Shown: piece by piece, positions 29,280 through 33,329 of the stretch
How positions within the stretch are numbered: the stretch's first letter is position 1
How the letters are laid out: every line of letters starts with the position of its first letter
NCBI GenBank assembly: GCA_013297655.1
Contig: JAAFHV010000083.1
Location: 1-33,329, forward strand
Length of the DNA stretch: 33,329 nt
Reading direction: 5' to 3'
Origin: Myxococcales bacterium
GTDB lineage: Bacteria > Myxococcota_A > Polyangia > Polyangiales > Polyangiaceae
Notes under the pieces: generated by a model
Database searches by the model: none
The model's input: the letters and a program-made list of their open reading frames with translations, nothing else
Told to the model about the DNA's origin: nothing
Position numbers and translations under genes: made by a program

Positions 29280-30124
29280 CACTCCACCTCTTCCCCGGTC
29301 ACCACGACCGGCGCATCGCCCGCACCCACCAGCGACCGCAGCTCGGCAGCGCGCCGGCCTTGGAACCCTTCCGCGATTCTACCCTCCGCCCGCGCGTCGG
29401 CAATCTCGTCAGCCTCGATGGCCTTGGAGAGCAGCGCCGGGTCATGCAGGGACACCCGCGCCGTTTTGAACAAGCGGCGGATGGGGCACTTGCGCCGCAT
29501 CTCGTCCGTGTGGTTCCACCACGGGCCGGACTTGTATTTGTCCTTCTTTTTCCCGTCGTTCTCGAGGGTGTCCAGTTCCTCCCGGTCCATCACCGTGAAC
29601 GCGGGCACGCCACCGTGCCGGTAATGAATCACCGAGTAGGCCGCGACCACCTCGCCACGGACGCGCGTGACCCCCTTGCCGGGCTTGTGGAGGATGCGCG
29701 GGGAGGTGCCGAGCTCCCAGTCGAATTCGTCACCGGCGCGCACGAGCTCGGCGGCGACGAACGAGACGGCCGGGTCGAGGGACATCAGCTTGATCAAACC
29801 GCGGTACCCGGGGACGAACTGCGCTTCGCTCACCTGGCGCTTCGACGACCAGAACGGCACGAGGTACGCCTCCCCGAGCGGGGAGCCCAACTCGAGGCCC
29901 ACCTCCGCGGCCTGTACCATCGCGCGAACGATGGTGCGGGGGTCGCATTCGAGGAGCTTGGGGGTGCGCGACATCGCGTCCATGACGACTGCGATGAGCC
30001 GCGATGGGGTGAGGCCTCCCATGGCGGCGGGGATCACCTGGCCGAGCTTGGAGCGCTGCCCGTCGAGCATGTTGCCCAATTGGGTGTAGCGCTCGCGGGT
30101 GATGGCTAATGCGTTGTTGGTCAT
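29279..30124 (-). CDS. recT: RecT-family single-strand annealing protein
   Basis: A 281-residue protein that anneals single-stranded DNA during phage recombination or replication. Segments typical of RecT are present: RTIVRAMVQAAEVGLELGSPLGEAYLVPFW, QFVPGYRGLIKLMSLDPAVSFVAAELVRAGDEFDWELG, and PWWNHTDEMRRKCPIRRLFKTARVS (the K-x-x-I/P-R-R-x-x-K region). The C-terminal tail is acidic (GEEVE). The ATG at 30124 follows GAGGAGACC. No RecE or lambda-exo-type nuclease is visible in this window. It shares the operon with small DNA-type proteins on both sides. Confidence 0.9.
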   Translation of the reverse strand: MTNNALAITRERYTQLGNMLDGQRSKLGQVIPAAMGGLTPSRLIAVVMDAMSRTPKLLECDPRTIVRAMVQAAEVGLELGSPLGEAYLVPFWSSKRQVSEAQFVPGYRGLIKLMSLDPAVSFVAAELVRAGDEFDWELGTSPRILHKPGKGVTRVRGEVVAAYSVIHYRHGGVPAFTVMDREELDTLENDGKKKDKYKSGPWWNHTDEMRRKCPIRRLFKTARVSLHDPALLSKAIEADEIADARAEGRIAEGFQGRRAAELRSLVGAGDAPVVVTGEEVE

Positions 30125-30351
30125 GGTCTCCTCAGTTCTCGTGCTTTGGAATAAAGTCGGTCGGTGACGTGAATCACGTGTTCGGCGTCGCGGGTCCGTG
30201 CGGAGTCGTAGTGGTCCCCGATGTCGTCTGCGATCTGCCGCATGTCGTTGGCGTAGATGCGGCGAAGGGAAAGCTCGCGGTCGGTGGCAGAGTCCCACGC
30301 GGTGCACACGAGGCACTTGGTACCGTTCGGGCCGTTGGTGCAGGACGTCAC
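30121..30351 (-). CDS. Small Cys-pair hypothetical protein
   Basis: A 76-residue protein starting at a GTG (30351) that overlaps the upstream stop. The first 18 residues contain C4, C13 and C16 (CTNGPNGTKCLVC), a possible zinc site lacking a clear fourth ligand, followed by a long polar helix (ELSLRRIYANDMRQIADDIGDHYDSARTRD). It overlaps the RecT-like start by four bases. No family is recognised; a DNA-metabolism partner of RecT is possible from context. Confidence 0.5.
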   Translation of the reverse strand: MTSCTNGPNGTKCLVCTAWDSATDRELSLRRIYANDMRQIADDIGDHYDSARTRDAEHVIHVTDRLYSKARELRRP

Positions 30352-31130
30352 CGCGGCACCTTGGCGAGGGCGGCGGAGAGGGCAACGATGCGTGGCTCGA
30401 GAGCGACGGGAGTGTCGCGCTCTAGTGCGAGGCTATTGCCTTTGCTTGCGGCCTTCTTTGCAGCCTCGAACGAGCGGGCGGCGTGCTCGGCGCAAACGTT
30501 GTCGCTAGGGATCCCCCACATGCGATCGATGTGCGTTGCGGGTTTGCCGCACTCGTTGTGGACGCCGCTGTCATAGTACACGGATTCGTTGCACGGAGGC
30601 ACGAACGGGCGAGCCGCCTCTGCCACCTCCCGCAACGCATAGAGCTCTTCGAGCGCGGCGCTTAGGCGGTGCGAGTCGGCCGAGTTCATGACCGTGATGG
30701 CCTTGCCGTCGTGCGTGACCTCGGCGGGGCGGTAGCGGCATGCGGGGGCAGTGCCGCAGTGCTTTGTCACGTCCTCCCGCAACGCCCGCAGCTCCGCGTA
30801 CGCGGCAAGCGCCTCGTCCTGGTAGTAGTCAATCAGCGCCAGTATATTGTGCTCGCCCTGGCCGGCGTCGTCGAAGATCTTCAGTAGCCGGTCACGCTCG
30901 GCCCTCGCCGCCCTCAGCTCCGCGACGAGCGCGGGGAAGGCGTTGTGCAGGGCGGCGATGGTCTCGGCGGCGCGCAGAACAGTCCATTTGGCTTGGTTGT
31001 GAAACTCGAGAGCCACGCCGTACGTGCGCTCCTTGTGATAGTTCGCCACGTCGCGAAGTCCGCGCTGGCCGATGTCCTCGCGCCATTCCGCGTGTTTCGC
31101 TTCGAGTGCTTCGAGGTCTACGGGGTTCAT
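30348..31130 (-). CDS. Coiled-coil protein with C-terminal zinc-type site
   Basis: A 260-residue protein. The first 130 residues form long charged helices (LEALEAKHAEWREDIGQRGLRDVANYHKERTYG, AALHNAFPALVAELRAARAERDRLLK), probably a coiled coil. A central region holds CGTAPACRYRPAEV. Near the end a C...C...C-x2-H set (NECGKPATHIDRMWGIPSDNVCAEHA) resembles the ribbon in 6771-7031. The ATG at 31130 overlaps the upstream stop with GAGGAAGT before it. Function unknown. Confidence 0.55.
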   Translation of the reverse strand: MNPVDLEALEAKHAEWREDIGQRGLRDVANYHKERTYGVALEFHNQAKWTVLRAAETIAALHNAFPALVAELRAARAERDRLLKIFDDAGQGEHNILALIDYYQDEALAAYAELRALREDVTKHCGTAPACRYRPAEVTHDGKAITVMNSADSHRLSAALEELYALREVAEAARPFVPPCNESVYYDSGVHNECGKPATHIDRMWGIPSDNVCAEHAARSFEAAKKAASKGNSLALERDTPVALEPRIVALSAALAKVPR

Positions 31131-31417
31131 ACTTCCTCGTCTTCGGGGAACGTGATGCGGACTGTCGTTTGGCACGCGAGGCATAAATCGCCCCGCGTTT
31201 CGCTCGTGAGAATCGAGGTACTCACGTGCCCGTTGCCGCATCGGAACTTTCGGCGCTCGAACCAAGCGTCGGGAATTCCGAAGAAGAACGGCTCGCCAGT
31301 CTCAAGCGCGGCGCTGATGCGCGCACGAATCGGCGCGTACCACGCGTTCTCTGGCTTCGACTCCCACTCAATACCGCGCGGCTTGCGGTGGTGGTCGAGG
31401 TCTACGGGGGTGGTCAT
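31127..31417 (-). CDS. Hypothetical protein with possible zinc site
   Basis: A 96-residue protein. Middle segment: NAWYAPIRARISAALETGEPFFFGIPDAWFERRKFRCGNGHVSTSILTSETRGDLCLACQTTVRI. C-GN-G-H and CLAC (about 80-84) could form a C-x3-H/C-x2-C zinc site. The final residues (PEDEEV) provide GAGGAAGT, the ribosome-binding site of the next gene. The ATG at 31417 overlaps the upstream stop. No family is recognised. Confidence 0.5.
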   Translation of the reverse strand: MTTPVDLDHHRKPRGIEWESKPENAWYAPIRARISAALETGEPFFFGIPDAWFERRKFRCGNGHVSTSILTSETRGDLCLACQTTVRITFPEDEEV

Positions 31418-31641
31418 GGTTTGGGGTCCTCGTATCGCCCGTAAAAATCGATTCTCTGGGCTGCCCAGATGCGCACGACGCGAGTGAAGCCCTGCGGATC
31501 CATCACGTGCATGTCCTCGCCGCCGTCGAGAAAGGCGCGGTAGCAGGCCGCGTCGTCCTGGCACATGCGCTCCGCGTGGTTCTCCGCTGCGGCCTCGGAC
31601 ACGCCGCACCGATGGCAATGCCGCTCCGCCTGCCCACTCAC
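31414..31641 (-). CDS. Small Cys/His-rich hypothetical protein
   Basis: A 75-residue protein with CHRC at residues 9-12, then HAERMC (22-27) and C33, giving up to four Cys and several His, compatible with a zinc finger. The C-terminal part is beta-like (GFTRVVRIWAAQRIDFYGRYED). The start is a GTG (31641) overlapping the upstream stop, with GGAGGTG five bases before it. Function unknown. Confidence 0.5.
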   Translation of the reverse strand: MSGQAERHCHRCGVSEAAAENHAERMCQDDAACYRAFLDGGEDMHVMDPQGFTRVVRIWAAQRIDFYGRYEDPKP

Positions 31642-31958
31642 GCCCCCACCTCCGTGTCGTCAAACCCGGGCGCGCCGAGGCGCTTCGCCAGTTTGGTTAG
31701 CGTCTCGATGGCGAAGGCCGAGGACGCTCTATCCTCCGACGCCTCCCGCATCCGCTCTTCGTGAGCGTACCGCCCGAGGGCAATGCACCGACGCGCGCGC
31801 TTGAGTTCGGATTCGAGCGCGGAGACGCGCTCACGAAGAGCGGCGTTATCGTCCTCAAGTCGTCCGCGATAGGCCCCGCGTTCCGCCGCGGCCGCATGGT
31901 CAGCGGCGACACCTCGCGCCAAGCACCTTGAGCCTCTGGCGTATGCTGCGGCACCCAT
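31638..31958 (-). CDS. Coiled-coil hypothetical protein
   Basis: A 106-residue protein with a charged helix (RGRLEDDNAALRERVSALESELKRARRC, about 28-55) that has clear heptad character, and a second helix near the end (SSAFAIETLTKLAKRLG). The ATG at 31958 shares a base with the TAA of the upstream gene (TAATG). It ends in TEVGA, as does the protein encoded just upstream of it, because a 17-bp sequence is repeated at both gene ends. Confidence 0.5.
   Translation of the reverse strand: MGAAAYARGSRCLARGVAADHAAAAERGAYRGRLEDDNAALRERVSALESELKRARRCIALGRYAHEERMREASEDRASSAFAIETLTKLAKRLGAPGFDDTEVGA
31640..31656. repeat. 17-bp direct repeat, copy 1 (gene-end/RBS cassette)
   Basis: ACGCCCCCACCTCCGTG on the plus strand, identical to 31960-31976. 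On the minus strand it encodes the last residues TEVGA and contains GGAGGTG, the Shine-Dalgarno of the gene starting at the GTG at 31641. Confidence 0.9.
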
Positions 31959-32920
31959 TACGCCCCCACCTCCGTGAGCACCGCCTCGAGGGTGGCGCGG
32001 ACGTCGGAGGCGGGGACGCCTCGCTTGCTCTGCTCCGTGCCCGGAGCGAAGTTGTTGGCAGCGAGGGGCTCCTCGGTGCGACCTGCAGAAACGAAGTAGT
32101 TGCCGTCGGAGTCGATGGATAGGCCGATGTCCCATCCGCCCTTCACCGCCCTCTCCACGAGGCACACGGGGCGCTCCGGGCGCTCGGCGCGGACGCGGGT
32201 GGCGACGGCCTGGAGGCCCGCGAGTTCAAGGTCGACAGGATTGAGACCGTTCTCGGCCTTCTCGCGCGCGACATCCCAGGCGCGCAAGAGGTCGTGGGCC
32301 GTAGCGCGCGGCATCGTGCCCTCGTGGCGGGCGGCGCACGCGGAGTATCCGGCGCGCCAGAGTGCTCGACGTGCCGCACACGTGGTCAACGGTTCGCCGG
32401 CGTTTGTAGACTCCTCGATGGCGCGAAGGTCTCCCGCGCTCGGCTCCCCCTCCACCGGCGCGGTGAGGGCGGAGAGGCGGGCTTCGGCGGCGGCGAGCTT
32501 GGTGCGAAGGTGGTTAGTGGCATCGCGCTCGCCAGCGAGTCGCCCATTGACCGCCACTAACTCCGCCTCCGCCTTCTCGGCGCGGGCTTTCTCGGTGGTG
32601 AGGGCGGCGCGAAGGTCGAGGGCCTCGTGGTACAGCTTCTCGTGCTTGGCGCGCTCAGCATCGAGTTGCTCGACGCCGACCTTGGCAGCCGACTTCCACT
32701 GCTCGCGGGAGTCCTGAGTCAGCACGAGTTCGAGCGCGACCTTCTGCGTCTGCTCCACGTCGGCTGAGTCGAGCACCACCAACCCCACCGCCGCGCACGC
32801 CGCGCGGAGGTCGTCGGGGGTGCCCTCCCGGTAGCTGCCGTCAGCCTCGTTGCGTACGCCCATGGTCATCGTGACCTCGGGCCCGGGTACCTTCCATACG
32901 ATCGTCTTCGCCATCTTCAT
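31958..32920 (-). CDS. Coiled-coil hypothetical protein, first gene of the operon
   Basis: A 320-residue protein. N-terminal strands (KTIVWKVPGPEVTMTMGVRNE) are followed by a helix-turn (TPDDLRAACAAVGLVVLDSADVEQ) and a long coiled coil (about 57-150: QDSREQWKSAAKVGVEQLDAERAKHEKLYHEALDLRAALTTEKARAEKAEAEL). A second part (about 170-320) contains short Cys-bearing helices and ends with SDGNYFVSAGRTEEP. I chose the ATG at 32920, which is preceded by AGAGGAAG; the next ATG (32914) is an alternative. A reading frame open far upstream to 33178 has odd Gly/Trp composition and is rejected. Function unknown. Confidence 0.6.
   Translation of the reverse strand: MKMAKTIVWKVPGPEVTMTMGVRNEADGSYREGTPDDLRAACAAVGLVVLDSADVEQTQKVALELVLTQDSREQWKSAAKVGVEQLDAERAKHEKLYHEALDLRAALTTEKARAEKAEAELVAVNGRLAGERDATNHLRTKLAAAEARLSALTAPVEGEPSAGDLRAIEESTNAGEPLTTCAARRALWRAGYSACAARHEGTMPRATAHDLLRAWDVAREKAENGLNPVDLELAGLQAVATRVRAERPERPVCLVERAVKGGWDIGLSIDSDGNYFVSAGRTEEPLAANNFAPGTEQSKRGVPASDVRATLEAVLTEVGA
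31960..31976. repeat. 17-bp direct repeat, copy 2 (gene-end/RBS cassette)
   Basis: The same 17 bases as 31640-31656. It is at the end of the 320-residue coiled-coil gene and holds the Shine-Dalgarno of the gene starting at the ATG at 31958, with a longer gap to the start than copy 1. Confidence 0.9.
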
Positions 32921-33329
32921 CACCCACTTCCTCTCTGCCCCCATAGACGAGCCCCCCCTCCGCCTATTCACCCATCCCGTTAAGAACGACCAACTTTCCC
33001 ACCCACCCCAACCCCCCCCCCACGGCGTCACCACCCCTCCCCCAGCTACCCCCATAGCCACCCGACCGCACAAGCCCCGCCTACCCCCCGCCACGTCCCA
33101 GCAACGCCACATCTCACAACCCACCCTCCCAGCACCCCTCACTGCCAGCACACCACCCACGCACCACACAACCCTCACCCCCTTGTAGCTCTCCCTCTCC
33201 CTCCCCTCGGCCGCACCACCACGAGCTCGCCCATGCCAGGGCCACGAGCTCGAGCTCCCAGGCAGCCACCCACCTACCGCCCACCCAGAGCCCCCCCTCT
33301 CACCCCACGCCCAGAGCTCGCCCCCAAGA
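32921..33329. other. Gene-free, extremely C-rich (plus strand) leader/intergenic region
   Basis: About 409 bp with no convincing gene. The plus strand is very poor in G and rich in C with A and T, quite unlike the balanced coding DNA elsewhere. The minus strand (the coding strand of the operon) therefore carries many G-runs, for example opposite the C-runs at 33012-33021, 33034-33037, 33039-33043 and 33049-33053, enough for a possible G-quadruplex. It lies directly upstream of the first gene of the operon, so a promoter is expected, but no good -10/-35 pair stands out. It could also be an origin, a packaging region or a poorly assembled end. Confidence 0.6.
33219..33252. repeat. CCACGAGCTCG direct repeats
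   Basis: The 11-bp sequence CCACGAGCTCG occurs at 33219-33229 and 33242-33252, starts 23 bp apart. Its GAGCTC core appears twice more nearby (33252-33257 and 33314-33319). Four copies of a 6-bp palindrome in about 100 bp near the operon's upstream end may be a protein-binding site cluster, though chance in this skewed region cannot be excluded. Confidence 0.5.

Noticed and set aside
32960-33005. Sigma70-type promoter (TTGGTC with TGAATA, minus strand)
   Set aside because: Only the TTG and a few -10 bases agree with consensus; too weak to list as a feature.
32921-33178. N-terminal extension of the first operon gene into the C-rich region
   Set aside because: The extension is Gly/Trp/Val-rich nonsense-like sequence created by G-runs; the ATG at 32920 has a good ribosome-binding site.
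32850-33188. Plus-strand frame rich in Pro/Thr/His over the right-end region
   Set aside because: Its composition follows the C-rich DNA directly, it overlaps the start of a better-supported gene, and no ribosome-binding site is seen.

Overview
The window is a 33.3 kb, GC-rich (roughly two-thirds G+C by eye), very densely packed stretch of a tailed-phage genome, or of a prophage. It has a contractile (myovirus) tail and Mu-like head genes. Supporting genes are a large terminase with Walker-type motifs, a Mu gp29-type portal, an S49 protease/scaffold, a gpT-type capsid, a sheath, a tube, a tape measure and gp25/gp45/gp47-like baseplate proteins. I saw no tRNA, rRNA, integrase, transposase, repressor or clear host gene. 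The host cannot be named from sequence alone; high G+C and strongly G/C-biased third codon positions suggest a high-GC bacterium.

Layout. Positions 1-1256 carry three plus-strand genes: the 3' end of one, a hypothetical, and a small protein with cytosine-methyltransferase-like motifs. They converge, with a 13-base 3' overlap, on one enormous minus-strand operon running from about 32.9 kb down to 1.24 kb. Read in the direction of transcription: (i) 32.9-26.8 kb holds small, often cysteine-rich or coiled-coil proteins around a RecT-type annealing protein and a possible sliding-clamp-like protein, ending in a zinc/basic protein that may be the small terminase; (ii) 26.8-19.6 kb is DNA packaging and head (large terminase, portal, protease with nested scaffold, decoration protein, major capsid, head-tail connectors); (iii) 19.6-9.0 kb is the tail (terminator, sheath, tube, chaperone with a possible -1 frameshift, tape measure, hub proteins, spike, gp25-like wedge, J-like wedge, I-like protein); (iv) 9.0-1.2 kb is fibres and virion-surface proteins mixed with lysis genes (two single-membrane-span proteins, a small lipoprotein, a glucosaminidase-type endolysin).

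Most neighbouring minus-strand genes overlap by 1-4 bases (ATGA, GTGA, TGATG or TAATG junctions), so translation is probably coupled. In several cases the Shine-Dalgarno sequence of the next gene lies inside the last Glu/Val codons of the gene before it. I used these junctions to choose starts.

The most interesting content is genes that are not structural but sit inside the tail module: a 69-residue protein resembling the Acb2/Tad1 cyclic-nucleotide 'sponge' hairpin (16742-16951), a secreted zinc-metalloprotease lipoprotein (11606-12097), and a DUF5664/dNTP-pyrophosphohydrolase-like protein (12839-13138) with an unknown partner. I interpret these as accessory 'cargo' slots. Other points of note are a seven-copy 60-bp tandem-repeat virion-type protein, a decoration protein fused to a fibre-like module, and a 409-bp extremely C-rich, gene-free leader region at the right end.
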